Of a stretch of 64,000 bases of DNA, positions 9,090 through 18,844 are shown one piece after another. This DNA comes from Comamonadaceae bacterium (GTDB lineage Bacteria > Pseudomonadota > Gammaproteobacteria > Burkholderiales > Burkholderiaceae_C): NCBI GenBank assembly GCA_027486755.1, contig JAIXOM010000041.1, positions 62,001 to 126,000 on the forward strand, written 5' to 3'. The notes under the pieces were generated by a model that was given only the letters and a program-made list of their open reading frames with translations, searched no databases and was not told the origin of the DNA. Positions within the stretch are counted from its first letter, which is position 1; every line of letters begins with the position of its first letter. Both the position numbers and the translations under genes were made by a program.

Positions 9090-11483
9090 TCAGGCCTCGG
9101 CCAGCAACTTCCAGGTCTGCAACACCGTGTCCGGGTTGAGCGAGAGTGAATCGATGCCCTCCTGCTGCAGCCAGCGCGCCAAATCGGGGTGGTCACTGGG
9201 CCCTTGCCCGCAAATGCCCACATACTTGCCCTGGCGCTTGCACGCCGCAATGGCCAGCGACAGCAAGGCCTTGACCGCCGGGTCGCGCTCGTCAAAGTCC
9301 TTGGCCAATATCTCCAGACCCGAATCGCGGTCCAGCCCCAAGGTCAGTTGGGTCAGATCGTTGGATCCGATGGAAAAACCGTCGAAGAACTCCAGAAAGC
9401 GCTCGGCCAGCACCGCGTTACTCGGCACCTCGCACATCATGATCAGCCGCAGCCCCTTGTCGCCGCGCTTGAGCCCATGGCGCCCCAGCAGCTCGGTCAC
9501 CGCCTGCGCCTGCCCCAGAGTGCGCACAAAGGGCACCATCACCTCCACATTGGACAAGCCCATGTCCTGGCGCACGCGCAGCAGGGCCTCGCACTCCATC
9601 GCAAAGGCCTCGGCAAAGTCGGCGCTCAGGTAGCGCGCCGCGCCACGAAAACCGAGCATCGGATTTTCTTCCTCGGGCTCATAGCGCGAACCGCCTATGA
9701 GCTTGCGGTACTCGTTGGACTTGAAGTCCGACAGCCGCACGATCACCGGCTTGGGCCAGAAGGCCGCCGCGATCGTCGCCACGCCCTCGGCCACTTTGTC
9801 CACGTAAAAAGCGCGCGGCGAAGCATGGCCACGGGCCACACTTTCTACCGCCTTCTTCAAGTCGGCATCAACCGCCGGATAGTCCAGGATGGCCTTGGGG
9901 TGCACGCCGATGTTGTTGTTGATGATGAACTCCAGCCGTGCCAAGCCCACGCCCTGATTGGGCATCTGGGCAAAGTCAAAGGCCAGCTGGGGATTGCCCA
10001 CATTCATCATGATCTTGAGGCCCAGCGGCGGCATCTGGCCGCGCTCCACCTCGGTGACCTCGGTCTCGATCAGCCCGTCATACACATGACCGGTATCGCC
10101 CTCGGCGCAGCTAACCGTGACCAGCATATCGCTGCTCAGGTGGTCGGTGGCATTGCCACAGCCGACCACCGCCGGGATGCCCAGCTCGCGGGCGATGATG
10201 GCCGCATGGCAGGTGCGCCCGCCCCGGTTGGTCACGATGGCGCTGGCGCGCTTCATCACCGGCTCCCAGTTGGGATCGGTCATGTCGGTCACCAGCACGT
10301 CGCCGGGCTGCACCTGGTCCATATCGCCGATGTGACGCACCAGCCGCACTGGGCCGGTGCCTATCTTTTGGCCGATGGCCCGGCCTGAAGTGAGCACCGT
10401 GCCCGAACCCTTGAGCTTGTAGCGCAGCTCAGCCTGGCCCTTGGCCTGGCTTTTGACCGTCTCGGGCCGTGCCTGCAGAATGTACATCTGCCCGTCGATC
10501 CCGTCCTTGCCCCATTCAATGTCCATAGGCCGGCCATAGTGCTGCTCGATGATCAGCGCATAAGCGGCCAGTTGCTCAACCTCGGCGTCGCTCAGGCAAT
10601 AGCGGTTGCGCAGCTCAACCGGCACATCGGTGGTCTTGACCAGCTTGCCGGTGGCTTTTTTCTCCTCGGGCGTGCTGAACTCCATCTGGATCAGCTTGGA
10701 GCCCAGATTGCGGCGAATCAAAGCCCGATTGCCCGCGCGCAGCATGGGCTTGTGCACATAAAACTCATCCGGGTTGACCGCCCCTTGCACCACCGTCTCG
10801 CCCAGGCCGTAGCTGGCGGTGATGAACACCACGTCCTCGAAACCGCTTTCGGTATCGATGGTGAACATCACCCCGGCAGCGCCCAAGTCCGAGCGCACCA
10901 TGCGCTGCACGCCGGCCGACAGGGCCACGTCGGCATGGGCAAAACCCTTGTGCACCCGGTAGCTGATGGCGCGGTCGTTGTAGAGCGAGGCGAACACCTC
11001 CTTCATCTTGTGCAGCACCTCTTCGATGCCGACCACATTCAAGAAGGTCTCCTGCTGACCCGCGAACGAGGCGTCGGGCAGATCTTCGGCCGTGGCCGAG
11101 GAACGCACCGCAAAACTGGCCTGAACATTGCCGGCACTCAGCTTGGCAAATTCGCTGCGTATGGCCTGCTCCAGGTCGGCCGGAAAGGGCTGGGCCTCGA
11201 CCCAGCCGCGGATCTGGGCGCCGGCGGCGGCCAGCGCGTTGACATCATCGGTATCGAGCGTGTCGAGCTTGTCCTTGATGCGGTTGACCAGGCCGTCATG
11301 GGCGAGAAACTGGCGGAAGGCGTGAGCCGTGGTGGCAAAACCGGTGGGCACCCGCACGCCGGTGGGCAGTTGCGAGATCATCTCGCCGAGGCTGGCGTTC
11401 TTGCCGCCAACGGCCTCGACATCGCTCATCCTCAGGTTCTCAAACGCAACGACCAAGGCGGTCGCCTCGAACAGGTGGGACAT
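9090..11483 (-). CDS. ppsA: phosphoenolpyruvate synthase
   Basis: A 797-aa PEP synthase (pyruvate, water dikinase) that makes PEP from pyruvate and ATP for gluconeogenesis. It has an N-terminal ATP-grasp domain ([40 protein letters not shown]) and a central phosphohistidine domain with [21 protein letters not shown], the catalytic His lying in TCHAA. A C-terminal TIM barrel carries [10 protein letters not shown] and the catalytic Cys in [10 protein letters not shown]. It is divergent from its own regulator gene ppsR, with a 165-bp shared intergenic region. Confidence 0.97.
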   Translation of the reverse strand: MSHLFEATALVVAFENLRMSDVEAVGGKNASLGEMISQLPTGVRVPTGFATTAHAFRQFLAHDGLVNRIKDKLDTLDTDDVNALAAAGAQIRGWVEAQPFPADLEQAIRSEFAKLSAGNVQASFAVRSSATAEDLPDASFAGQQETFLNVVGIEEVLHKMKEVFASLYNDRAISYRVHKGFAHADVALSAGVQRMVRSDLGAAGVMFTIDTESGFEDVVFITASYGLGETVVQGAVNPDEFYVHKPMLRAGNRALIRRNLGSKLIQMEFSTPEEKKATGKLVKTTDVPVELRNRYCLSDAEVEQLAAYALIIEQHYGRPMDIEWGKDGIDGQMYILQARPETVKSQAKGQAELRYKLKGSGTVLTSGRAIGQKIGTGPVRLVRHIGDMDQVQPGDVLVTDMTDPNWEPVMKRASAIVTNRGGRTCHAAIIARELGIPAVVGCGNATDHLSSDMLVTVSCAEGDTGHVYDGLIETEVTEVERGQMPPLGLKIMMNVGNPQLAFDFAQMPNQGVGLARLEFIINNNIGVHPKAILDYPAVDADLKKAVESVARGHASPRAFYVDKVAEGVATIAAAFWPKPVIVRLSDFKSNEYRKLIGGSRYEPEEENPMLGFRGAARYLSADFAEAFAMECEALLRVRQDMGLSNVEVMVPFVRTLGQAQAVTELLGRHGLKRGDKGLRLIMMCEVPSNAVLAERFLEFFDGFSIGSNDLTQLTLGLDRDSGLEILAKDFDERDPAVKALLSLAIAACKRQGKYVGICGQGPSDHPDLARWLQQEGIDSLSLNPDTVLQTWKLLAEA

Positions 11484-11648
11484 GACAAGACTCCAGGAGG
11501 TTTAAAAACCGGTGGTCTGGCCATGGGCGGCAACGAGCCTTTTTCTTCTTCTAAGGGGCTGGGGCGGGCCATGGGCAATCAATTCGATAATTGCGGCGAT
11601 TGTAGGTCGACCCACTTCGCGCCCCTGCCCTGCGGCGCCCACCCGCCC

Positions 11649-12467
11649 ATGCCAAATCGCACCGTATTTTTCATCTCCGACGGAACCGGCATCACCGCCG
11701 AAACCTTCGGCAACGCCATCCTGGCCCAGTTCGAAATCAGGCCTCGCCATGTGCGCCTGCCCTTTGTGGACACGGTGGACAAAGCCCACCAGGCGCTGCG
11801 GCAGATCAACCACACCGCCGAGCTCGAGGGTAAGCGCCCCATCGTCTTCACCACCCTGGTCAATATGGACGTGGTGGCGGTCATCAAGGGCAGCAACGGC
11901 ATGCTGCTCGATATGTTCGGCATGTTCGTCGAGCCGCTCGAAGGCGAGCTGGGCATCAAATCCAACCACCGGGTGGGGCGTTTTTCCGACGCGTCTAAAA
12001 GCAAGGAATACGACGACCGGATCGAGGCCATCAACTTCTCGCTGGCGCATGACGACGGCCAGAGCAACACCGACCTGGAGCAGTCCGACGTGATCCTGGT
12101 GGGCGTCAGCCGCAGCGGCAAGACGCCCACTTCACTTTACCTGGCGATGCAGCACGGCTTGAAGGCCTCCAACTACCCGCTGATTCCGGAGGACTTCGAT
12201 CGCCGCCAGCTGCCGCCGGCGCTAGTGCCGCACCGCAAGAAAATCTTCGGGCTGACCATCGCGCCCGAGAGGCTGGCGCAGATCCGCAACGAGCGCCGGC
12301 CCAACTCGCGCTATGCCAGCCTCGAAAACTGCCGCCAGGAAATCCATGAGGCCGAGGCCATGATGCGGCGCGAAGGCATACGTTGGCTGTCGACCACCAC
12401 CAAGTCCATTGAGGAAATCGCCACCACCATCTTGCAGGAGATACGGCCCGAGCGGCTGGTCTACTGA
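11649..12467 (+). CDS. ppsR: PEP synthase regulatory kinase/pyrophosphorylase
   Basis: A 272-aa DUF299 (PSRP) bifunctional enzyme. It inactivates PpsA by ADP-dependent threonine phosphorylation and reactivates it by Pi-dependent dephosphorylation. It starts [19 protein letters not shown], the family N-terminus. The P-loop [11 protein letters not shown] is at about residues 152-162, followed by the conserved YPLIPEDF and GLTI-PERL-IR blocks. The ATG at 11649 is chosen because all upstream open sequence lies antisense to ppsA. The divergent pairing with ppsA confirms the role. Confidence 0.95.
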   Translation: MPNRTVFFISDGTGITAETFGNAILAQFEIRPRHVRLPFVDTVDKAHQALRQINHTAELEGKRPIVFTTLVNMDVVAVIKGSNGMLLDMFGMFVEPLEGELGIKSNHRVGRFSDASKSKEYDDRIEAINFSLAHDDGQSNTDLEQSDVILVGVSRSGKTPTSLYLAMQHGLKASNYPLIPEDFDRRQLPPALVPHRKKIFGLTIAPERLAQIRNERRPNSRYASLENCRQEIHEAEAMMRREGIRWLSTTTKSIEEIATTILQEIRPERLVY

Positions 12468-12580
12468 GGGGCCTTCGAACTCGATGGCTCTGTCAGCCCC
12501 GACCATCCGCAGCTCAAGCCCGTGGGGCTACACGCCACCCTTTGCTTGAAGCGCGCAGCTCAAATGCGATTGGCTTTGTT

Positions 12581-12599
12581 GAGAACGATTCTCATTAGC
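12581..12599 (+). promoter_or_regulatory. Fur box
   Basis: GAGAACGATTCTCATTAGC matches 15 of 19 positions of the classical GATAATGATTATCATTATC Fur operator. It lies 39 bp upstream of the iron-binding-protein start, where a promoter would be expected, so iron repression of the downstream gene is likely. Confidence 0.85.
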
Positions 12600-12637
12600 G
12601 ATATACTCCAGGCTTCGAACCGCTCAAGAGCCTCAGT

Positions 12638-13690
12638 ATGAACCGCCGCAAAACCTTCTCCAACATCCTGGCTGGCCTGACCGGGCTAGCCCTGGCCTGC
12701 AGCGCCCTGGCCCAGGACAAGGTGCTGAACATCTATTCGGCCCGCCACTACCCGACCGACGAGGCCCTTTACGGCGACTTCACCAAGGCCACCGGCATAC
12801 AAATCCGCCGGGTCGACGCCGACGACGCCGGCATCCTGGCCCGCCTGAGGGCCGAAGGGACGGCCTCGCCGGCCGATGTGATCTTGCTGGTTGACGCCGC
12901 CCGTCTCTGGCGCGCCGAGGTCGACGGCCTGTTTCGGCCCATCAAATCATCGGCGCTGGAAAACGCGATCCCCGCCCAGCTGCGCGCCAAGGCCAGCGCC
13001 GAAGGCACCGCTTGGTTCGGCCTGTCCACCCGCGCTCGTCTGATCGTCTTCAACAAGAGCCGCTGGAACGCTGGCGATGCGGACACCTATGAAAAACTGG
13101 CCGACCCCAAGTTCAAGGCTCAGTTGTGCATACGCTCGGGCTCACACCCCTACAACCTGAGCCTGTTTGGCGCCATGACCGAACACCTGGGGCCGGCCAA
13201 GACCGAAGCTTGGCTCAAAGGCCTGGTTGCCAATATGGGCCGCAGCCCCAAAGGCGGGGACACCGACCAAATCAAGGCGGTGGCCGCCGGCGAATGCACG
13301 GTCGCCGTCAGCAACTCCTACTACCTGGCCCGCCTGATGCGCTCAGACAGTGCTGCCGACAAGGCGGTGGTCGAGAAAATCGGCGTCGTCTTTCCCAACC
13401 AGGCGAGTTGGGGCACCCATATGAACATTGCTGGCGGCGCGGTGGCTCGGCACGCCAAGAACGTCGACAACGCGGTGCGCTTTCTGGAGTACCTGGCCAG
13501 CCCGAGCGCACAAAACCATTTCGCCAACGGCAACAACGAGTGGCCGGTGGCTAAAGGGGTCAGCCTGGACAACCCGGCTCTGAAAGCCATGAGCGGCGGC
13601 AGTTTCAAAAGCGAGCTGATCGCCACCAGCATCGTCGGCATGAACCAAGTCAAGGTCCAGCAAATGCTCGACCGGGTCGGCTTCAAGTAG
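12638..13690 (+). CDS. periplasmic Fe(III)-binding protein of an ABC transporter
   Basis: A 350-aa substrate-binding protein of the FbpA/FutA/AfuA family. A signal peptide covers residues 1-25 (cleavage after SALA, before QDKVLNIY). The N-lobe starts VLNIYSARHYPTDEALY. The tandem tyrosines that coordinate ferric iron are in SNSYYLARL at about residues 227-228. The C-lobe has MNIAGGAVARHAKN and LEYLASPSAQ. A Fur box precedes it. No permease or ATPase follows; the next gene is convergent, so the rest of the transporter must be elsewhere. Confidence 0.92.
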   Translation: MNRRKTFSNILAGLTGLALACSALAQDKVLNIYSARHYPTDEALYGDFTKATGIQIRRVDADDAGILARLRAEGTASPADVILLVDAARLWRAEVDGLFRPIKSSALENAIPAQLRAKASAEGTAWFGLSTRARLIVFNKSRWNAGDADTYEKLADPKFKAQLCIRSGSHPYNLSLFGAMTEHLGPAKTEAWLKGLVANMGRSPKGGDTDQIKAVAAGECTVAVSNSYYLARLMRSDSAADKAVVEKIGVVFPNQASWGTHMNIAGGAVARHAKNVDNAVRFLEYLASPSAQNHFANGNNEWPVAKGVSLDNPALKAMSGGSFKSELIATSIVGMNQVKVQQMLDRVGFK

Positions 13691-13749
13691 GGCGCAGCCC
13701 CTTCGGGTTTTACCCTGACCTATCACCCGCCCGTGCGGACTATGCCGCC

Positions 13750-14157
13750 TCAGAGCCCAAGCGCTGCAATGCCGGCCCGGGCGATCTGGGCGTCTTCGCT
13801 GGACTTAACGCCGCTGACACCGACCGCGCCCAGGCATTGCCCGTCCTTCATGATGGGCACGCCGCCTTCGAGCAGGCCCTCGACGGCCGGCGCCGTCAGG
13901 AAGGCATAGCGCCCCCCGTTAATGATGTCTTCATACACCTTGCTCTCACGCCGGCCCAGGGCCGAGGTATGGGCCTTGGCAGGAGCGATATGGGCCGACA
14001 CCGCCGCCGCGCCATCGAGGCGCTGCAGGTGCAGCAAATGACCCCCGTCATCGACGATGGCAATGCTCACCGCCCAGTTGTTCTTAAGGGCCTCAGCTTC
14101 GGCCGCTGCGGCAATCTTCTTGGCGTCAGCCAGCTCGAGGGTGGGTTTATTTTTCAT
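13750..14157 (-). CDS. GlcG/HbpS-like (DUF336) protein
   Basis: A 135-aa protein of the DUF336 family. Some members bind haem and others are associated with glycolate oxidase or cobalamin operons. Family features are AIVDDGGHLLHLQRLDGA (about residues 33-50), the KAHTSALGR segment, and the glycine-rich GGVPIMKDGQCLGAVGVSG. No signal peptide is present, so it is probably cytoplasmic. It is convergent with the Fur-regulated iron-binding gene. Haem binding is suggested by family only; the physiological role is unknown. Confidence 0.75.
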   Translation of the reverse strand: MKNKPTLELADAKKIAAAAEAEALKNNWAVSIAIVDDGGHLLHLQRLDGAAAVSAHIAPAKAHTSALGRRESKVYEDIINGGRYAFLTAPAVEGLLEGGVPIMKDGQCLGAVGVSGVKSSEDAQIARAGIAALGL

Positions 14158-14275
14158 GAATCAGTCCAGAGAAAATGGTAAGAAGTAGTAAGCGTTGGAG
14201 TTTAGCGTCCGCACCAGCGGCCGCCGCGCTCTACAGATGCCTGGGCTAAACCCGCAGAAAAAATAGGACGAGGTC

Positions 14276-14302
14276 TTGACTTTTTTGCCCCATCCCTACA
14301 AT
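14276..14302 (+). promoter_or_regulatory. possible sigma-70 promoter for the BI-1 gene
   Basis: TTGACT (14276-14281) and TACAAT (14297-14302) lie 15 bp apart, in an otherwise gene-free stretch about 77 bp upstream of the BI-1 start. The boxes are good but the spacer is two bases short, so confidence is moderate. Confidence 0.45.
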
Positions 14303-14378
14303 TGCAACCACGGCCAGACCACTGCAGCGCCTTCAGACACTACAGCGCTTCCCTGGCCCGGATTTCAAGGAGATTCAC

Positions 14379-15071
14379 ATGAACCAACCCTTCCAAACCG
14401 CTGACTACATCGACGCCCTGCCATCGGCGGCAGCGCGCAACCGCGTCCTGCGCAACACCTACTTGCTGCTGGCCCTGAGCATGGTGCCGACGGTCCTGGG
14501 GGCATGGCTGGGCGTGGCCACCGGCATCACCGCCTCCTTGGGCGGCATCATGGGCCTGGTGGTCTTCATGGTTGGCGCCTTCGGCTTTATCTTTGCCATC
14601 GAAAAAACCAAGAACTCGGCCGCTGGCGTGCCAGTGCTGCTGGCCTTCACCTTCTTCATGGGCCTGATGCTCTCACGCATGCTGGCCACGGTGCTGGGCA
14701 TGAAAAATGGCTCTGATCTGATCATGACCGCCTTCGGCGGCACGGCCGGCGTGTTCGTGCTGATGGCCAGCCTGTCGACCGTCATCAAGCGTGACCTGTC
14801 GGGCATGGGCAAGTGGCTGACGGTGGGCGCTCTGGTGCTGATGGTCGGCGCCATCATCAACGTCTTCGTTGCCTCCTCGACCGGCATGATCGTCATCAGC
14901 ATGATGGCCGTGGCCATCTTCTCGGCCTTCATCCTGTACGACCTCAAGCGCATCGTCGACGGCGGCGAAACCAACTACATCAGTGCCACGCTGGGCATCT
15001 ACCTGAGCGTGTTCAATGTCTTCCAGAGCCTGCTGGCGCTGTTGGGCATTTTTGGCGGCGAGCGCGACTGA
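14379..15071 (+). CDS. Bax inhibitor-1/YccA family membrane protein
   Basis: A 230-aa integral membrane protein with seven hydrophobic segments. It has the BI-1 signatures: an N-terminal RNRVLRNTYLLLALS, GGTAGVFVLMASLS, a FILYDLKRIVDGGETNYISATL motif in the sixth and seventh helices, and a VFQSLLALLGIFGGERD end. Family members are pH-sensitive channels or regulators of the FtsH protease complex (YccA). The start has GGAG upstream (AAGGAGATTCACATG). It is monocistronic, with a strong terminator immediately downstream. Confidence 0.92.
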   Translation: MNQPFQTADYIDALPSAAARNRVLRNTYLLLALSMVPTVLGAWLGVATGITASLGGIMGLVVFMVGAFGFIFAIEKTKNSAAGVPVLLAFTFFMGLMLSRMLATVLGMKNGSDLIMTAFGGTAGVFVLMASLSTVIKRDLSGMGKWLTVGALVLMVGAIINVFVASSTGMIVISMMAVAIFSAFILYDLKRIVDGGETNYISATLGIYLSVFNVFQSLLALLGIFGGERD

Positions 15072-15086
15072 GCTTGAAGCGGCCAC

Positions 15087-15114
15087 AAAAAAGGGACCTT
15101 CGGGTCCCTTTTTT
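15087..15114 (+). terminator. intrinsic terminator of the BI-1 gene
   Basis: The GGGACC / GGTCCC stem, extended by A6/T6, has a TTCG tetraloop and ends in a six-T tract, 15 bp after the BI-1 stop. It is a textbook rho-independent terminator. Confidence 0.93.
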
Positions 15115-15382
15115 CATGACTGCACCGCAGCGTTAAAAAGTAAACGAAATAAAAGCCGCGGTTCATATTCATATACAGATATAATCCGCTGTGATCGGAC
15201 CTTGGCCTTTGCGCTTAGACCTCCCATCAACTGCCCAGGCTGCATAAACCAAGCCCGACTCGACACCGCTCGAACTGCTGATCCCCCAAGCCCGGATCAC
15301 CTTCTCTCTTTTTGGCTAGCAACAGGCCGTCAACAGCCTGTGATTTTGGATCCCTCTGACTTCCTCATCTCAAGGGCCCACT
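15115..15382. other. gene-free leader region
   Basis: Apart from a TATAAT-like -10 box at 15180-15185, without a convincing -35, I see no gene or RNA. It probably holds the promoter and long leader for the downstream small ORF and the RRM-protein gene. Confidence 0.4.
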
Positions 15383-15598
15383 GTGGCCATCGGCAAGTTT
15401 CTTGTCGCCCCCATGAGCCATGCGACCGCGACCGGCAGCTTTGAAGCCGGCGTGACCGTCTCCAGCGGACGTGGCACCAGCTCCCACCACCGGATCTTCC
15501 GTTTTCAACGCCCCTTTGCCTCGCCTGAAGCGGCGCAACTGGTGGCCCTTACCCAAGGCTGGCTGCAAACCTGCAGCCCACGCCTGGTCCTGTGCTGA
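15383..15598 (+). CDS. small protein upstream of the RRM gene
   Basis: A 71-aa open frame starting GTG (MAIGKFLVAPMSHATATG), with AAGGG about 6 nt upstream. It has a mixed beta/alpha look: GKFLVAPM, VSSGRGTSSHHRIFRF, then PEAAQLVALTQGWLQ. I recall similar short proteins (GKFLV.P...GRGS..HDR..RF) near RNA-binding genes in Comamonadaceae, which favours a real gene; a later ATG at 15413 is possible. It lies 110 bp upstream of the RRM protein in the same direction. Function unknown. It overlaps no better candidate. Confidence 0.6.
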   Translation: MAIGKFLVAPMSHATATGSFEAGVTVSSGRGTSSHHRIFRFQRPFASPEAAQLVALTQGWLQTCSPRLVLC

Positions 15599-15708
15599 CC
15601 GCCCCATCGCGGCCTGGCATATTTCCCCAGCGGGGTCCCCTGGAACCCGCTTTTCTCCATGCCGCCCGTCCATTCGTTCGAGCGGCAATCTCTCTGAAAG
15701 GCTCTGAC

Positions 15709-15990
15709 ATGAGCAACAAAATCTATGTGGGCAACTTGCCCTACTCCATCGACGACGACGCACTGCGCCACAACTTTGCCCAGTACGGCAATGTGTCCTC
15801 GGCCAAGGTCATGATGGACCGCGACTCCGGTCGCTCCAAAGGCTTCGGCTTTGTGGAAATGACCAGCGCCGAAGAAGTTCAGGCCGCCATCACCGGACTC
15901 AACGGCATGTCGGTCGGAGGCCGCTCCATCGTGGTCAACATCTCCCGCCCCAAAGAGCCAAGCACTGGCTACGGCGGACAGCGCTACTAA
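15709..15990 (+). CDS. single-RRM RNA-binding protein
   Basis: A 93-aa protein consisting almost wholly of one RNA-recognition motif. RNP2 is IYVGNLPY (residues 4-11) and RNP1 is KGFGFVEM (about 44-51). A short tail ends GYGGQRY, like the glycine-rich tails of cyanobacterial and betaproteobacterial Rbp proteins that are often cold-induced. The ATG at 15709 is chosen because upstream in-frame sequence lacks family similarity. A strong terminator follows at 16018. Confidence 0.93.
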   Translation: MSNKIYVGNLPYSIDDDALRHNFAQYGNVSSAKVMMDRDSGRSKGFGFVEMTSAEEVQAAITGLNGMSVGGRSIVVNISRPKEPSTGYGGQRY

Positions 15991-16017
15991 AGCCTGCGCA
16001 TCGGCTCGCTGATGCCC

Positions 16018-16050
16018 AGCCGGTCCGTGTCACACGGACCGGCTTTTTTT
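16018..16050 (+). terminator. intrinsic terminator between the RRM gene and rlmD
   Basis: A perfect 12-bp stem AGCCGGTCCGTG / CACGGACCGGCT with a 3-nt loop is followed by seven T residues. It terminates the RRM transcript and sits before the convergent rlmD end. Confidence 0.93.
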
Positions 16051-16085
16051 ATGGACGCCTCAGGGCCTGGACGCGAGCGCCTCGC

Positions 16086-17618
16086 TCAACTCGGGAGCTC
16101 GAACACCGCCATGCTCTCCACGTGCGCGGTATGCGGAAACATATTGACCACCCCGGCCGCCAGGCACCGGTAACCGGCCTCGTTGACGAGAAGCCCGGCA
16201 TCGCGCGCCAGCGTGGCCGGGTTGCAGCTCACATACACAATGCGTCGAGGCGGGTGCCAGTCGGCCGGCGGGGTGACGGCGGGAATGACGAAGGCATCGG
16301 TCTTGACGCCGTCCTTGTTCACCCGCGCACGCGCCTTGCCCTGCGGATGCAGGGCCACCAGCGCCTTGATGAGTTCAAAAGCGCCCTCGCGCGGCGGATC
16401 GATCAGCCACTTGTCGGCCGCGCCATCGGCAGCCAGCAGCTCGGGCGTCATCTCGAACAAATTGCGCGCCGCAAACTTCGCCTCGCACAGCGAGCCCAGC
16501 GCAGCGCCCTGCCGGCGCTGTTGGTTGAACTGCAGGTTCTGGCGGGAGCGCTCGATCAGCGCTGCGCTGCCCTCGATGCCCAGCACCGACCGGGCCTGGG
16601 TGGCCAGCGGCAGTGTGAAATTGCCCAGACCGCAAAACCAGTCGATCACCCGCTCGTGCTTTTGCACCTGCAGCAGCCCCATGGCCCGCTCGACCAGGAC
16701 CCGGTTGATATACGGATTGACCTGGGTGAAATCGGTGGGTTTGAAGGGCATCACGATGCCAAACTCAGGCAAGTCGTAGGCCAGGGCCGGCACCTCAGCG
16801 TCAAGCAGGTGCACCGTATCGGGCCCCTTGGGCTGCAACCACCACTGCAAGCCGGGTCGGCTTGCAGCGAAGGCGCGCAGCTTGTCGCTATCGCCCTGAC
16901 TCAAGGGCTCCAAATGCCGCAAGACCAGGGCGGTGATGCGCTGCCCTCCGACCTCGCCGCAGGCCAACTCAATCTGCGGGCAGGTCTCACGCGCCTGCAG
17001 CGAGCCTATCAGTTCGCGCAGAGGCATCAGCATGCGGCTGACGTCTTCCGGCAGAACCAGGCACTGACCGATGTCGGCCACATACTGGCTCTTGCGCTCA
17101 TGAAAGCCCACCAGCACCGTCTCCTTCTTGCGCACATAACGCACCGACAGCCGGGCGCGAAAGCGGTAATGCCAGCTCGGTCCTTCCATAGGCCTGAGCA
17201 TGCGCTCGGCGCGCAAACGGCCGAGGTGCTCAAACTGATCCTCTAGCACCCGTTGCTTGACCGCCACCTGGGCGCTGGGGTTGAGATGCTGCATCTTGCA
17301 GCCGCCGCAGGCGCCCTGGTGCAAGCCAAAGTGCGGGCATGCTGGCCGCACCCGCTGCGAGGACTCGTGCAGCACATCGAGCACGGTGGCTTTTTCAAAG
17401 CTGCTCTTCTTGCGGTTGATGTTGGCCGTCACCCGCTCAAAGGGCAAAGCCCCTTCGATGAACACCACCTTGCCGTCGGCACGGTGGGCAATGCCCTGGG
17501 CGTCCATGTCGAGCGACTCGACGGCAAACACCTCAGGGCGATGGAAGTCAGGCTGCAAATAGGCGGGAGTCGGGGTATCAGCCTGCACATCCGCAGGCCG
17601 GGAAGTCGAGAAAGTCAT
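16086..17618 (-). CDS. rlmD: 23S rRNA (uracil-1939-C5)-methyltransferase RlmD
   Basis: A 510-aa radical-independent m5U methyltransferase. An N-terminal TRAM domain ([26 protein letters not shown]) is followed by the Fe-S cluster cysteines in [19 protein letters not shown] (about residues 92-112). The SAM motif is [14 protein letters not shown], and the catalytic Cys is in [13 protein letters not shown]. An unusual 20-30 residue insertion ([19 protein letters not shown]) lies before the catalytic motif. It is convergent with the RRM gene and downstream of the exonuclease gene. Confidence 0.93.
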   Translation of the reverse strand: MTFSTSRPADVQADTPTPAYLQPDFHRPEVFAVESLDMDAQGIAHRADGKVVFIEGALPFERVTANINRKKSSFEKATVLDVLHESSQRVRPACPHFGLHQGACGGCKMQHLNPSAQVAVKQRVLEDQFEHLGRLRAERMLRPMEGPSWHYRFRARLSVRYVRKKETVLVGFHERKSQYVADIGQCLVLPEDVSRMLMPLRELIGSLQARETCPQIELACGEVGGQRITALVLRHLEPLSQGDSDKLRAFAASRPGLQWWLQPKGPDTVHLLDAEVPALAYDLPEFGIVMPFKPTDFTQVNPYINRVLVERAMGLLQVQKHERVIDWFCGLGNFTLPLATQARSVLGIEGSAALIERSRQNLQFNQQRRQGAALGSLCEAKFAARNLFEMTPELLAADGAADKWLIDPPREGAFELIKALVALHPQGKARARVNKDGVKTDAFVIPAVTPPADWHPPRRIVYVSCNPATLARDAGLLVNEAGYRCLAAGVVNMFPHTAHVESMAVFELPS

Positions 17619-17644
17619 GGGCTGATTGTCGCAGCCCGCCTAGC

Positions 17645-17667
17645 TCCCTCCCCCAGAGGGGGAGGGA
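17645..17667 (-). terminator. GC-rich hairpin downstream of the exonuclease gene
   Basis: A perfect 10-bp inverted repeat TCCCTCCCCC / GGGGGAGGGA with a 3-nt AGA loop. It lies between the exonuclease stop and the rlmD start. There is no T tract, so it may pause rather than terminate. Confidence 0.4.
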
Positions 17668-17723
17668 ATGGAAACCAGGTGCAAATGCGCTGACCCTCAT
17701 AATCCCCCGAAGAGGCGAGACGC

Positions 17724-18527
17724 TCAGCCCCAGGCCGCCAAATACTCCTGCCAGTGCGGCTCATTGGGCGCCAGCTGGCCCAGGGTGCTCTTCACGAAAT
17801 CTATTTCCTGCGCATATTCGGCCTCGAGCAAACCGCCGCGCATCTTCTGGAAACGGCAGTAGAGCAAATAGGTGTTCATCACGTCGGTTTCGCAGTAGCG
17901 CCGGATGTCTTCGAGCTTGCCGTCGCGGTAGGCGCCATAGACCGCGGAGCCGTCCATACCCAGCTTGCCCGGAAAGCCGCAGAGCTTGGCCAGGGCATCA
18001 AGCGGCGCGTTGTTCTTAGGGCTGTACATGGCCAGCAAATCCATCAAATCCAGATGGCGCATGTGATAGCGGCTGATGTAGTTGTTCCACTTGAACTCGC
18101 GGCTGTCATGGTCGCCGCCGTCGCCCATGTCCCAATACCTGCTCGCCACCACGCCATGTTTGAGGCCACGGTAATGCAGCACCGGCAGGTCAAAGCCACC
18201 GCCGTTCCAGCTGACCAACTGGGGGACGTGCTTTTCAACCGTGTTGAAAAACGTCTGGATGATCTTGCCCTCCTGGCTGTGCCCGTCGGACTCACGGTCA
18301 ACAAAGGAATGGATACGCAGGCCCTCCGCATTGCGAAAGACGCAAGAGATCACCAGCACCCGCTGCAAATGCAGGGGCGCAAAGTCACTTTTGCCGTCGG
18401 CCGCCCGCTGGGCCGCCCAGGCCGCATAGGCCTGAGCATCGTCCTCGCCCTGTGCCAAGCCCAGGGCACGCATGCCCGCGATGTCGGGAACGGATTCAAT
18501 GTCAAACACCATCACAGGCCAACTCAT
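17724..18527 (-). CDS. predicted 3'-5' exonuclease, PolB-like DEDDy family
   Basis: A 267-aa protein related to the exonuclease domain of family B polymerases (COG3298 type). ExoI is VFDIESVPD (Asp and Glu), ExoII is SWNGGGFDLPVLHYRG, and ExoIII is in RRYCETDVMNTYLLY. The HLDLMDLLAMYSPKN segment is also family-typical. It probably degrades single-stranded DNA in repair. It lies upstream of rlmD in the same direction with a hairpin between. REP-like repeats occupy the DNA on its 5' side. Confidence 0.88.
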   Translation of the reverse strand: MSWPVMVFDIESVPDIAGMRALGLAQGEDDAQAYAAWAAQRAADGKSDFAPLHLQRVLVISCVFRNAEGLRIHSFVDRESDGHSQEGKIIQTFFNTVEKHVPQLVSWNGGGFDLPVLHYRGLKHGVVASRYWDMGDGGDHDSREFKWNNYISRYHMRHLDLMDLLAMYSPKNNAPLDALAKLCGFPGKLGMDGSAVYGAYRDGKLEDIRRYCETDVMNTYLLYCRFQKMRGGLLEAEYAQEIDFVKSTLGQLAPNEPHWQEYLAAWG

Positions 18528-18566
18528 GGGACGCTCCTTGTTGTCAGGTCAGCAAGGATAAAGGAT

Positions 18567-18800
18567 GTGGGCGCTGCGCCTTCGCGGCCAAGCAGCGCTT
18601 GATCAAAAGCCCCATCGCGCCGGGGCGGCGCTCCTACAGGGACTGATCGAGGCTGTGGGAAGGACTGTGGGAGCTGCGCCCTCGCAGCGATGCGGCGCTT
18701 GATCAGAAGCCCCATCGCGCCGAGGCGGCGCTCCCACAAGGTCTCAGCGAGGCTTTGGGAAGGACTGTGGGAGCTGCGCCCTCGCAGCGATGCGGCACAG
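18567..18800. repeat. REP-like palindromic cluster A
   Basis: Three partly degenerate copies of a GTGGGAGC-type palindrome. A 36-bp segment starting AGGACTGTGGGAGCTGCGCC recurs at 18661 and 18761, exactly 100 bp apart. Units pair GTGGGAGC-TGCGCCCTCGC with GAGGCGGCGCTCCCAC. The same motif recurs at 23.5, 30.0 and 61.0 kb. It fills the gap between two genes and encodes nothing convincing. Confidence 0.85.
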
Positions 18801-18844
18801 GCAAGACTCGGGGGCTACTTCTCCTCCCCCGCTTCCTCGGGCGC

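Noticed and set aside
10539-11648. N-terminal 370 codons of the long plus-strand frame ending at 12467
   Set aside because: This part is antisense to ppsA; only the portion from the ATG at 11649 is the real ppsR.
14275-14300. sigma-32 heat-shock promoter upstream of the BI-1 gene
   Set aside because: CTTGAC and CCCCAT look right but are separated by far too few bases; a sigma-70 reading fits better.
18567-18800. possible CRISPR because of regular 100-bp repeats
   Set aside because: Repeats are palindromic REP units with similar intervening DNA, only two or three copies, and no cas genes.
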